Of a stretch of 64,000 bases of DNA, positions 17,028 to 24,395 are shown one piece after another (position 1 is the first letter of the stretch; each line of letters begins with the position of its first letter). The translations under genes and the position numbers were made by a program. The stretch covers positions 1 through 64,000 of the forward strand of contig NZ_VOBG01000026.1 of NCBI RefSeq assembly GCF_008369295.1. The letters are read 5' to 3'. Origin of the DNA: Pseudomonas sp. ANT_H4 (GTDB lineage Bacteria > Pseudomonadota > Gammaproteobacteria > Pseudomonadales > Pseudomonadaceae). The notes under the pieces are model-generated. The model was not told the origin of the DNA and did not search any database. It was given only the letters and a program-made list of their open reading frames with translations.

Positions 17028-17924
17028 ATGCGAATTGTGTTTTTATCATTGTGTTACGTATTACTAACCGCCTGTTCAGCAGAGCCAGTACCGAGCGTCA
17101 ACGTTCCCGCAGGCATCCCCCAGGATGATCCCCTCTTCGGCTTGCGTTGCTGGGTCTCTCCAAATGATGGCTCAGTGACGCGCGAGCAACTCGAATACAT
17201 CCTGGCCCTCAGCGAGAGTGGAGACTCGATGTGCAAGATGCTGCTCGGCGACCTTTATGAAAACGGTCGTAGTGTCCCCCAAGACATTGCGAAGGCAAAG
17301 ACCCTTTACCAGTCAGCGGCTGATGTCGATGAGCGGGCCTATGTCCTCCTCGGCAAGCTTGCCGAGAGTGGTCTCGACGGGCCCCCGGATTATCAGAAGG
17401 CCAGGCGGTTATACCTGCGTGCAGCCGCCGGTGGTAACAGCAACAGTGCTGAGGCCAGATTGGCCAAGCTGATGGAAGAAGGCAAGGGCGGTCAGCAGGA
17501 TCTCGAGGGCGCCATGACGCTTTACTTGAAGGCAACCCGTGCCAGTTTTGGTGACGAATGGGACGGAATTCAGCGGCTTCTCGGCCGAGGAGTCAAACTA
17601 ACCGCAGAACAAGAACAGCGCTACAACAAGATCTGGATTGGGACGACGGAGGGCAGGATTCAGAGCAAAATATCGCGTGTTCAGGAAAGTGTGTCAGGGG
17701 CCCTCAAGCCTGGGCCGGTGGGAAAGGAGGTCACAGTGAAACTGGAATATATTCTGGGTTCTCTCGTGCCCCGGCTGTCCATCGTGAACAGTTCAAACGA
17801 TAACGCCGTCGACCAGGCCGTATTGCAGGGGTTCGAAGATTTTCGGTTTACCGATGGGCCGATATTGCCGCAGGGGCAGAAGACGTGGTCAGTGCAGGCC
17901 CTTATCTATGTGAGTTCGCGTTGA
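17028..17924 (+). CDS. Lipoprotein with Sel1-like repeats and a TonB-like C-terminus
   Basis: 298 residues from ATG 17028 with GGAGGAAGCA upstream. A longer frame beginning at GTG 16926 adds 34 residues that resemble a fused array peptide. The N-terminus is a lipoprotein signal (MRIVFLSLCYVLLTAC, lipobox LTAC). Residues 60-190 hold Sel1-like units (GDLYENGRSVPQDIAKAKTLYQSAA, RLYLRAAAGGN). The end (VDQAVLQGFEDFRFTDGP.. ) resembles the TonB C-terminal fold. It probably acts as a periplasmic scaffold anchored in a membrane. It ends array 1. Confidence 0.7.
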   Translation: MRIVFLSLCYVLLTACSAEPVPSVNVPAGIPQDDPLFGLRCWVSPNDGSVTREQLEYILALSESGDSMCKMLLGDLYENGRSVPQDIAKAKTLYQSAADVDERAYVLLGKLAESGLDGPPDYQKARRLYLRAAAGGNSNSAEARLAKLMEEGKGGQQDLEGAMTLYLKATRASFGDEWDGIQRLLGRGVKLTAEQEQRYNKIWIGTTEGRIQSKISRVQESVSGALKPGPVGKEVTVKLEYILGSLVPRLSIVNSSNDNAVDQAVLQGFEDFRFTDGPILPQGQKTWSVQALIYVSSR

Positions 17925-18285
17925 TGGGCTGTCTTACAAGACCTATTGGGTTGCCGCCACAAATTCGAACTGACTCGCTTGGCTCAAAATCAGGTGTTCC
18001 CACGTGCTTCACTACCGTACTGATTTAACCCAGGAATGTCAGATGAACACGCGCACCAACATTGCTCCACCAGTTCAATCATAGCCCTCCTGGGCGAACT
18101 GGTGCGGCCTCGATCCAGCCGGGTAGTGGGTGTTCTACGAAAACGAGCTGACCACTACGGAGGAGGGACGGCTGCCTAATGACGGGCAATGGGGTATGCC
18201 GCGTGAGTGCGATGTGACGGTCTACGAATCCTGAGAGGCGCTGACGTTCTCACGCCTTGCCGCGACTGTGAATTGATAGGAAAAG
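17925..18285. other. Degenerate DNA between the two modules
   Basis: Only a 13-codon frame at 18043 (MNTRTNIAPPVQS) and other short broken frames are seen. The region leads into an integrase tail remnant at 18286, so it is probably the remains of a larger integrase module. Confidence 0.4.
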
Positions 18286-18315
18286 ATTCGGCGGGCTTTT
18301 GAAGTCGCGTTGTGA
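18286..18315 (+). pseudogene. Integrase C-terminal tip remnant
   Basis: ATTCGGCGGGCTTTTGAAGT and the following bases encode IRRAFEVAL and a stop. They match the last ten codons of the integrase at 14837-14866 (IRRAFEIAL). The rest of the gene is absent. The remnant lies just before regulator 2 as the full gene lies before regulator 1, so the two modules share one ancestral layout. Confidence 0.75.
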
Positions 18316-18348
18316 GCTGGTAAGCCGTTGTAGTCGAGGCGCGTAAAT

Positions 18349-18364
18349 CCATAGTAAACTGTGG
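18349..18364. promoter_or_regulatory. Operator CCATAGTAAACTGTGG before regulator 2
   Basis: A near-perfect palindrome 30 bases before the regulator start. The core AAACTGTGGAATA reappears inverted at 18662 (TATTCCATAGTTTG) behind the regulator, the same two-operator design as module 1 but with a different sequence. Confidence 0.5.
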
Positions 18365-18393
18365 AATATTGATTCTGTTGCGGAGTTTTACCG

Positions 18394-18642
18394 ATGGGGA
18401 CTGATGTTCCGGTTCTAACGCCAGGAGGAGTCGATGCAGAACATTTTGAGCTTCTGTTGAGCGACACCAAGACCAGTGGCGAAAAGGTAATTGCCGCATT
18501 GCGCGATCACCTTGTTCATGGCCTAAGCGCCAAGGAAGCGACCGATAAGCATGGCGTCACGCCAAGTCAGTTCTATAACCGGCTTAAGGGTATTCAGGAC
18601 AAGCACGCGTTCATCTGTGTAGTGAAGAAATTCTATATTTAG
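18394..18642 (+). CDS. PapB/FocB-like DNA-binding regulator 2
   Basis: 82 residues: FELLLSDTKTSGEKVIAALRDHLVHGLSAKEATDKHGVTPSQFYNRLKGI, a clear PapB-type helix-turn-helix protein and a diverged paralogue of the gene at 14940. Operator-like repeats flank it. It probably represses its own transcription and the small-gene array 2. Confidence 0.7.
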   Translation: MGTDVPVLTPGGVDAEHFELLLSDTKTSGEKVIAALRDHLVHGLSAKEATDKHGVTPSQFYNRLKGIQDKHAFICVVKKFYI

Positions 18643-18682
18643 ATATGGAAATATCTTGTTTATTCCATAGTTTGATATAGAA
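18643..18682. promoter_or_regulatory. Operators before small-gene array 2
   Basis: GATATGGAAATATC (18643-18656) is a palindrome and ATTCCATAGTTTG (18662-18674) is the inverted copy of the sequence before regulator 2. They precede the leader shared with array 1 (GCGAATCACTGAGGA). Confidence 0.45.
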
Positions 18683-18719
18683 TCGACCTCGTTGAAGCGA
18701 ATCACTGAGGAAGGCTGAA

Positions 18720-19109
18720 ATGACTACTGGCACTCAAGCAAAGATCCCAACCCGCACCGCGACCATGCGTCATACAGCAACGCTGGAAGTGGAATTGAAT
18801 TACGCGAAAGAACGGGCTTTGCTCGGGGTCAACTTTGCCGGTGACATTGAGAGCCTTCTGGATTGGCGGCATATGGGCGCGGAGTGGCTTTGCTCTCAGG
18901 AAAACAGCATGAGCAATGTACGAGTACAGATGATCAGCAACGGCATCCCGGCTTACCAGAATGATTTCGCAAATGAGGCTGATGCCCTGGCTGCTGCTGA
19001 GCGTCTGGCTACGGGGGCTGGCCATGCAGAAAAGGTTGACCATGCTAGCGACCTCGCTCGCTATCAGATGAAGAAAGGCCATGTTCGCGCCTTCAATCAC
19101 TCCGCGTAG
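18720..19109 (+). CDS. Hypothetical protein, array 2
   Basis: 129 residues from ATG 18720 after TGAGGAAGGCTGAA. It contains VRVQMISNGIPAYQNDFANEADALAAAERLA, which looks like a small alpha/beta fold, and no known motif. An internal ATG (18909, MSNVRVQMIS) preceded by AGGAAAACAGC carries the array's leader and could be a second start for a 66-residue product. Confidence 0.55.
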   Translation: MTTGTQAKIPTRTATMRHTATLEVELNYAKERALLGVNFAGDIESLLDWRHMGAEWLCSQENSMSNVRVQMISNGIPAYQNDFANEADALAAAERLATGAGHAEKVDHASDLARYQMKKGHVRAFNHSA

Positions 19110-19172
19110 GAAATCGCGGCTGGTAATCAACCTGCCCCGGTACGCCGGGGCCTTCAAGGAAAACGTAGAGCC

Positions 19173-19457
19173 ATGTCCAAGCTACCCCACATAAAGAAGC
19201 CGTGCCGGGACTGCCCGTTTCGCAAGGACACCTTGCAAGGGTGGCTGGGCAAGGATCGAGCGACTGAAATCCTGGCCGCAGACTCGTTCGTCTGCCACAA
19301 GAAGACGGATATGCAGTGCGCCGGGCACATGCTCATCAACGGCCAGGACAACGCATTCGTGCGCCTCGCGGGGCAGCTTCGCCTCGCGTTGGATCTGACC
19401 GGCAGCGAGCAGGTTTTCGAGAGCAAAGCAGCCTGCATCGAACACCACACCAGTTAA
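19173..19457 (+). CDS. DUF6283-type cysteine-rich protein
   Basis: 94 residues. CRDCPFRKDTLQGWLGKDR followed by FVCHKKTDMQCAGHMLI gives a CxxC..C..C arrangement likely to bind a metal, typical of small phage- and island-borne DUF6283 proteins. Leader AAGGAAAACGTAGAGCC precedes the ATG. Function unknown. Confidence 0.65.
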   Translation: MSKLPHIKKPCRDCPFRKDTLQGWLGKDRATEILAADSFVCHKKTDMQCAGHMLINGQDNAFVRLAGQLRLALDLTGSEQVFESKAACIEHHTS

Positions 19458-19468
19458 GGGGAAATGAC

Positions 19469-19636
19469 ATGAGCATCAGTGAAGCAATTTTTTTCTCAGC
19501 CTTTCTCGCTGTTTTTTTTGGATGGCTCAGTTCGCAAGCTGCATCTTTCTGGAAGTTGTGGCTCGGGTTCTTTGTGGTGACTGATGGCCTGACGTGGTTC
19601 ATCTACGTGTGCTCAGTCATGGGCGATCAACAGTAA
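19469..19636 (+). CDS. 55-residue membrane protein, copy 2
   Basis: MSISEAIFFSAFLAVFFGWL.., differing from the copy at 16423 in only a few residues, with two hydrophobic helices. Leader AAGGGGAAATGAC. The near identity extends into the downstream spacer, so the duplication is recent compared with the rest of the arrays. Confidence 0.65.
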   Translation: MSISEAIFFSAFLAVFFGWLSSQAASFWKLWLGFFVVTDGLTWFIYVCSVMGDQQ

Positions 19637-19654
19637 CTGTTCGAGGAAAACGCC

Positions 19655-19822
19655 ATGAATACTCGAAGCAATTCCCGTTTGATTGATGCCGATGGTCACG
19701 CAGCTTGGCTTACTCGCGAAGGGGCAGCTCATTACCTGCGAGTTGGCCGGAAGCTCGGCTACATCTGGCGTCAAACCGAATTCGGCTGGAAAGCCAGCCC
19801 CACCATTCCACCCCAGGCGTAA
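19655..19822 (+). CDS. 55-residue protein, array 2
   Basis: MNTRSNSRLIDADGHAAWLT then REGAAHYLRVGRKLGYIWRQ. The second part resembles the start of an excisionase/MerR-like helix-turn-helix (LTREGAAHYLRVGR), so it could be a small DNA-binding directionality factor. Leader CGAGGAAAACGCC. Confidence 0.5.
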   Translation: MNTRSNSRLIDADGHAAWLTREGAAHYLRVGRKLGYIWRQTEFGWKASPTIPPQA

Positions 19823-19834
19823 GGGAAACGAGCC

Positions 19835-20053
19835 ATGAAAGGATCGTGTGTCTCTGCCCAAGAACTGGAAGCGCTGCACGATGCTGCCAGTTACCTAAGC
19901 GCGATCCTTGAGGCTTCATCTGGTGACGCTGCAAATCTGATTGCGGCCAAAGCGGGCCTGCGCAGCATCATCGAGAAGGCGCAGAAATCCAGCCGGTCTA
20001 CTACCCGACGCACCACCTTGAAGGCGGCATTACGAGCTGCTCAAAACAGTTAG
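19835..20053 (+). CDS. 72-residue helical protein, array 2
   Basis: MKGSCVSAQELEALHDAASY.., predicted entirely helical with a basic tail (KSSRSTTRRTTLKAALRAAQ). Leader AAGGGAAACGAGCC; the stop merges with TAGGAAAACAGC. No family recognised. It is the last gene of array 2. Confidence 0.5.
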   Translation: MKGSCVSAQELEALHDAASYLSAILEASSGDAANLIAAKAGLRSIIEKAQKSSRSTTRRTTLKAALRAAQNS

Positions 20054-20112
20054 GAAAACAGCAACGCCCAAGCCCAGCCCCCGCGCTGGGCCGAGGCCGT
20101 AGAAGGACGCCA

Positions 20113-20410
20113 TTTTCGCGTCCGCGAAAACGTCGGAGAGGCACGATGTGGGTGGCAACAACATAGATTGACACAAGGCCCCTAAGCCACTGACCACACG
20201 CGTATCAACCTCGGAAAGCAACGACATCATAGTTTGACACAACCTACCAGTGATTCCGGGGCTGCAGCCTGTTGCTCTGCTCCAGAGGGCGATTCGGCAG
20301 CGTGTTTGTGTCAATCTATAATGACGAGTGTCGCACTAAGTTGTCTTGTGTCGAACTATGTTGTTTGCTGCCAACTCCTAATTCCTTCTCTGTTTCGCGG
20401 ACGCGAAAAC
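20113..20410. repeat. Nested inverted-repeat structure
   Basis: Outer arms TTTTCGCGTCCGCGAAAA (20113-20130) and TTTCGCGGACGCGAAAA (20393-20409) are reverse complements and each nearly palindromic. Inside are two direct boxes ACATAGATTGACACAA (20161) and ATCATAGTTTGACACAA (20226) facing two inverted ones, TTGTGTCAATCTAT (20306) and TTGTGTCGAACTATG (20346). No gene lies within. The arrangement could be an attachment site, a replication or transfer origin, or a non-autonomous element. Confidence 0.75.
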
Positions 20411-20469
20411 CGCGCCTCTCCTACTGCCGAAGCCCGCACAGGGCGAGCGAAAGGACAAAGGCATTTCCT

Positions 20470-20775
20470 TTAATCGGACGCTAATCCCATGTGCATGACA
20501 TACCACGCACCGATGTCCATACAACCTTCCCCAACGTAACGGCCGCCAAGACGACGAAGAAAACCCTGCTTAGCTTCCTCCGTGGACAGCCTCAACCAAG
20601 GGCTATCGTCGCCATACGAGACCAAGAGCTGTCCATTTGGTGCGCGCTCGGCTTTGTATTGAGCGAACTCTGTTTCACCGTCAACGGCTTCATGGAGGGC
20701 GTACACGTCCTCTACGTCCGTCTGCACAGCGCCATCGAGCCATTCGTCAAAATCGGTCAGTGTGAGCCTAGCCAT
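20470..20775 (-). CDS. Hypothetical 101-residue protein
   Basis: Start MARLTLTDFDEWLDGAVQTD at 20775, preferred over the upstream ATG at 20838. Acidic, with a C-terminal GGRYVGEGCMDIGAWYVMHM. No family is recognised. It is transcribed towards the nested repeats and separate from the array genes. Confidence 0.5.
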   Translation of the reverse strand: MARLTLTDFDEWLDGAVQTDVEDVYALHEAVDGETEFAQYKAERAPNGQLLVSYGDDSPWLRLSTEEAKQGFLRRLGGRYVGEGCMDIGAWYVMHMGLASD

Positions 20776-20869
20776 TGTTGATTTCCTCAAGTTCTCGGGG
20801 GCAAAAACCTCACCCCTGGGCGGACATTTCAATATCAATGCTGACTAGCGGAAAGAGTTACCGATATCA

Positions 20870-20990
20870 CTATGCCAGTGCAAGCTCGAAAGCATGACGG
20901 ATAACCTCGATGTCAGCAGTTAGATACGGCTTGCTGTGATCAAGGCAGGCATGACCGAGGATGGTCTGTACCGTCTCCACGTCGCCGGTG
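20870..20990 (-). pseudogene. Integrase C-terminal fragment
   Basis: TGDVETVQTILGHACLDHSK then PYLTADIEVIRHAFELALA and a stop: the last 40 codons of an integrase of the same family as 14193-14866, including the catalytic His and Tyr, but in opposite orientation. The upstream sequence is unrelated. It marks the far end of region 2 and is evidence for an inverted or collapsed module. Confidence 0.85.
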
Positions 20991-21288
20991 GGCGGAGGCG
21001 ACTTCATCAGGAGTGAACGTGGCCATGACGGCGCTCTCGATCTTGTAGGTTGGGGTTGAAGTTCAGTTCGCTCGTTGATCACCCGCAAACAAGCCAACTC
21101 TCCAAGTGCGGGCTTTTCTTGCTGGTTTTCTGAAGGCTCGGGTCAGGCCGAGTACCAGGAAATAAATTACACCTTTCTGGAAAACTATTCTGGTCCGTCT
21201 AAATCATGCCCCTATTCTGGGGCTAATACAGAACTGGCAGGAGGGCGGTAGGGGATAGCCTCATTCTTCCACCTGAAGAGGTTTCCCT

Positions 21289-21936
21289 ATGCCTACCAGT
21301 GACTCCATACCGGCCATCTATCCACCCAGCGACGCCAATCTGCCCTCGTACAAGGATTTGCTTGCGGAGACCATTCAGCTTCGAACACTTCTTGGCCAAC
21401 AGATGGTAAATGTGTGCCAGATGGTTGAGTTTGTTCGAACCTACGGGAATCCGATTACTACGGTGGCAGGCGGAGCCGCGCACCTTCTTTCAGAACTGCT
21501 AGGGCAGCAGTTGTATGAGAGTAACCCTGAGAATTACATTCAACTCAGTTTTGAAAGTGCGATGTACCCAGGCGGTGGCGACATCGTGGTTACCCTGCAG
21601 CGAACAACTGGCCTGACACCTCATGAGCTCCGAATTCAGGCCGAGGAGGAGAGCGAGCAACAGAAGCAGCGCTGCATTCTCTTGAAATCCGCTTTGGACA
21701 ATCAACGTTGGCAGGGAGATGGCAGGGTTGAAGGTCCTGTCTTTGTAGAGTCAGCCCATACCCAATTGTTTGAATCGCCGGCGGTAAGCGATTGGCTCAA
21801 AAGCGCCCTCAAATCTGCGCTGGATCGTGACAGTGTGGATGCGGCGAATGATGCTGAAATCCTTGCCGATTTGCTGGGGCGTCGATGCAACTCGCTTTTG
21901 ATGGGAGCGACGCAGCATCTGCTCGGTCAAGGTTAG
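21289..21936 (+). CDS. Hypothetical 215-residue protein
   Basis: MPTSDSIPAIYPPSDANLPS.. then a helical segment (LLAETIQLRTLLGQQMVNVCQMVEFV), a beta-rich middle and a helical C-terminus with WLKSALKSALDRDSVDAAND. GGTTTCCCTATG gives only a weak ribosome-binding site. No motif was recognised. It stands alone on the plus strand and is followed by the small frame at 22032. Confidence 0.55.
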   Translation: MPTSDSIPAIYPPSDANLPSYKDLLAETIQLRTLLGQQMVNVCQMVEFVRTYGNPITTVAGGAAHLLSELLGQQLYESNPENYIQLSFESAMYPGGGDIVVTLQRTTGLTPHELRIQAEEESEQQKQRCILLKSALDNQRWQGDGRVEGPVFVESAHTQLFESPAVSDWLKSALKSALDRDSVDAANDAEILADLLGRRCNSLLMGATQHLLGQG

Positions 21937-22031
21937 GTGATGAGGTTCAATTCCTCGTGCCAAAAGAATCTTTTTAAGCCAGCTCACCAACCTCGTGGCC
22001 TCGTGCTGTATGAGGTCAAAAGGAGGGATAA

Positions 22032-22175
22032 ATGCGGTATGTGATTAGCGCTCTGGCACATTATCTAAGTGGGAAAATCACCACTCGTCATTTTGTCTAT
22101 GCCCTTCACAAGAGGCCGCCGGCCGTTATTAGTAAAGGTCGCACGTGGGTGATAAATCCTGATTTACTTTTCTAG
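22032..22175 (+). CDS. 47-residue basic peptide
   Basis: MRYVISALAHYLSGKITTRH.. ending VINPDLLF. The excellent ribosome-binding site AGGAGGGATAA is the main reason for calling it. No family is known. Confidence 0.4.
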   Translation: MRYVISALAHYLSGKITTRHFVYALHKRPPAVISKGRTWVINPDLLF

Positions 22176-22399
22176 TATTAGGTGATTTCGATGCCCGTCA
22201 ATTGTGAGCGATATTCAGAATAACTTTTAAGAACTATCAATGTCCGTTTAGAACATTGAATTAGTAATTTTTTTCATAAAAAACAATTTTTATGGGGTTG
22301 CATGTCGGCGCTTGGGGGTTAATTTAGTTTCGCAAGCAAAGCAAATATGACTTTGCAAAACTTAATGAATATTTGGCCGTAGTGCCGCAAGGAGATGTA

Positions 22400-22639
22400 A
22401 TGATGGGTATTAAGAAAACTGTATTGGGTTTCGCAATCGTCGCTCTGTTCGCTGCAACCAGCGCCAATGCAGGTAATGGCGGTAATGGCGGTAATGGCAG
22501 CGGTAACCCAAAGAACGACGCAGGCCACCCTACCAAGGAAGCTGTGGCTCGCTACGTTTGGAAAGACGGCAAACTTGTGCCTAACCCAAAACGTGCTGAA
22601 GATCGTCACGATGGTATCCAGGTTACCGTTTCCAAGTAG
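22400..22639 (+). CDS. Small secreted glycine-rich protein
   Basis: 79 residues from ATG 22400 (AAGGAGATGTA upstream). Signal peptide MMGIKKTVLGFAIVALFAAT with cleavage at ANA-G, then GNGGNGGNGSGNP and a short charged domain (YVWKDGKLVPNPKRAEDRHDGIQV). It is monocistronic with its own terminator. Probably periplasmic or secreted; function unknown. Confidence 0.7.
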   Translation: MMGIKKTVLGFAIVALFAATSANAGNGGNGGNGSGNPKNDAGHPTKEAVARYVWKDGKLVPNPKRAEDRHDGIQVTVSK

Positions 22640-22664
22640 GGCACTAACAAGTTAGCTCTAATCG

Positions 22665-22698
22665 CTAAGCCCCCGCATATCTGAATGCGAGGGCTTTT
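22665..22698 (+). terminator. Rho-independent terminator
   Basis: AAGCCCCCGCAT ... ATGCGAGGGCTT hairpin followed by TTC-rich DNA, 25 bases after the secreted protein gene. Confidence 0.75.
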
Positions 22699-22753
22699 CT
22701 ATGTGCGGAAATGATTTTTATAGCATTTAATGTGTGTAGCGTTTGTTGCGCTA

Positions 22754-23020
22754 TTAAGATCCAATCTCAGTGAACAGCACCTTGACGATTTTCCCCCGTG
22801 GATCATCAGTCGTCTGAAGGTAATCAAGGGCCTCCTCGGGAAATGTGAACTCGAAATTTCCATCCGAATACTCCCAGTTCTCGATGATACTGGCTGCATA
22901 AGATCGACTTCCATGGGTTACTGTTATGATCTCACTAGCCAAGTACTTGGCGTACTGGAGCAACGTTTCCGTCGGTATGGAACTGTTCGCTGTGCCTGGT
23001 AGCGTTTTCGAATATTTCAT
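22754..23020 (-). CDS. Small protein at the end of the NTase-PP2C operon
   Basis: 88 residues (MKYSKTLPGTANSSIPTETL..). Its ATG overlaps the stop of the phosphatase gene by four bases, so it is translationally coupled. Soluble, acidic, no known motif. Its place in the operon suggests a partner, inhibitor or substrate of the phosphatase; this is inference. Confidence 0.6.
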   Translation of the reverse strand: MKYSKTLPGTANSSIPTETLLQYAKYLASEIITVTHGSRSYAASIIENWEYSDGNFEFTFPEEALDYLQTTDDPRGKIVKVLFTEIGS

Positions 23021-23694
23021 AGATGTACCACTATCCAGGTGACGTCGTCATCGACATGGGTAGGATCGGGCGAGTAGGGTCCAAGCAGCAGCGTTTGTGC
23101 TGCATCGCTTAAATCAGCCCAGAAACCGTCAGTTGCAACTACTAGCGTTTCACCCGCGATGGCAACTCTTGTGATGAACTCTGGATCTGGTTTTTTCCGT
23201 GCTTTGAAACTACGGCTAATTTGGTGCCGACCTTTGTCTGTTGCCAGTTGTCTATGACTGCGATCACGCCTCCAGTTGGCAAGGCAGTGTGGTGCAGTGA
23301 ACCAAGCGATGGGGTCAGAGTGGGACGTTACGCCTGCGCTACAGTCACCTTCATATGCAACGGTAATGAGTTCACCGGAAACCACTGCGACGAGATAACT
23401 TGCCGATCCTGTGACTCCGCCCGAGAAGAGTGAGGAATGTGCCTCCTGGAGTATATCCCTTAGCAGTGATTCGACTTGGTCATGACCCGAGTCAGAAACG
23501 CCATTTTCGATTCGTGTCTGATAACCCGTGAAAATCTGTTCGACCAATGCCTGGGCCAATTGCCCGCTGCCGGGCTTGGAGGTGCCATCGACGACGACAA
23601 AAATTCCCCGAACGCCATCAAATGCCGCCCCTACGCAATCTCGATTCTCGTCGCGATCCTGCCCCTTAACGGTCCTTGTTGAGTACCGGATCAT
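23017..23694 (-). CDS. PP2C-family protein phosphatase
   Basis: 225 residues. Metal-binding motifs of the PPM/PP2C fold are in order: DRDENRDCVGAAFDG, FVVVDGTSKPGSG, VAYEGDCSAG, LVVATDGFWADL and DDVTWIVV, giving the usual acidic residues for two Mn/Mg ions. It should remove phosphate from Ser/Thr; no kinase is encoded nearby. Start and stop overlap the neighbouring genes by ATGA, so it is made in fixed ratio with the nucleotidyltransferase upstream. Confidence 0.85.
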   Translation of the reverse strand: MIRYSTRTVKGQDRDENRDCVGAAFDGVRGIFVVVDGTSKPGSGQLAQALVEQIFTGYQTRIENGVSDSGHDQVESLLRDILQEAHSSLFSGGVTGSASYLVAVVSGELITVAYEGDCSAGVTSHSDPIAWFTAPHCLANWRRDRSHRQLATDKGRHQISRSFKARKKPDPEFITRVAIAGETLVVATDGFWADLSDAAQTLLLGPYSPDPTHVDDDVTWIVVHL

Positions 23695-24395
23695 TTGACG
23701 TTGCTCAACTGTTTTAGACGCTGAAAAATGATCTGGCCTCTACCTGGGTTCGCGCTGACTGAATGCGAACTTTCGATCACGTTTTGAAGGTAGTTGAGCG
23801 CCAGCAGCCCGGCAATACCAGCCGCGATATACGTTCGCAACTCTTGATCTGCCTGTGTAACCTCCTCAAGCAAACTCTCTCGGCCGTCCACCACCAGAAC
23901 GATATCTTCGACATCTTTATGGTAGGAATCGCCTCCGCCGCGACCTTTGAATGCTTCGAGCTTTGTAGCGATAAAATACGTCGGTTTGAAAATTTTGATC
24001 GCAATCCCGCTGGGAAGGGTAATGGTTTCTGCGTTCGATAAACCATCCACAAACCATCGATTTTCATACCCGAGGATCTCCTTTACTGAAGGCATCACGT
24101 CGACAATGACGTCGTTGAACTTGAACCTGCATGTCACATCGCTGTCCTCAGCGGTAATCTTGAAGCCCTGTGCCGCCAAGCGCTCTGTAAGTCTTTGCCA
24201 GTCAGCAATGCCTGCTAGCTCGATCACCAGGTCAACGTCATAAGTGCTGCGGATGTCGTCCAGCACAATATCGTCAGTGCAAAGAAGCCAGGTTGTAGAG
24301 CCTCCGACGAAGGCGACCGCATTCAATAGCTCGTCGCCTAATCCTTCCGCGACGGCGCTCAACATCTCATAGTTGTGATCTGAGGCGATGCTCAA
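23691..24395 (-). CDS. Nucleotidyltransferase, AbiEii/MNT-like fold
   Basis: 234 residues. The catalytic core shows the glycine motif AFVGGSTTWLL, the DxD pair in TYDVDLVIEL and a third acidic residue in VIVDVMP, followed by TKLEAFKGRGGGDSYHKDVEDI, which is typical of AbiEii/MNT-like nucleotidyltransferases. These transfer nucleotides to RNA or proteins and often act as toxins. It lies between a winged-helix protein and a PP2C phosphatase with four-base overlaps on both sides. Its target is unknown. Confidence 0.8.
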   Translation of the reverse strand: MSIASDHNYEMLSAVAEGLGDELLNAVAFVGGSTTWLLCTDDIVLDDIRSTYDVDLVIELAGIADWQRLTERLAAQGFKITAEDSDVTCRFKFNDVIVDVMPSVKEILGYENRWFVDGLSNAETITLPSGIAIKIFKPTYFIATKLEAFKGRGGGDSYHKDVEDIVLVVDGRESLLEEVTQADQELRTYIAAGIAGLLALNYLQNVIESSHSVSANPGRGQIIFQRLKQLSNVK

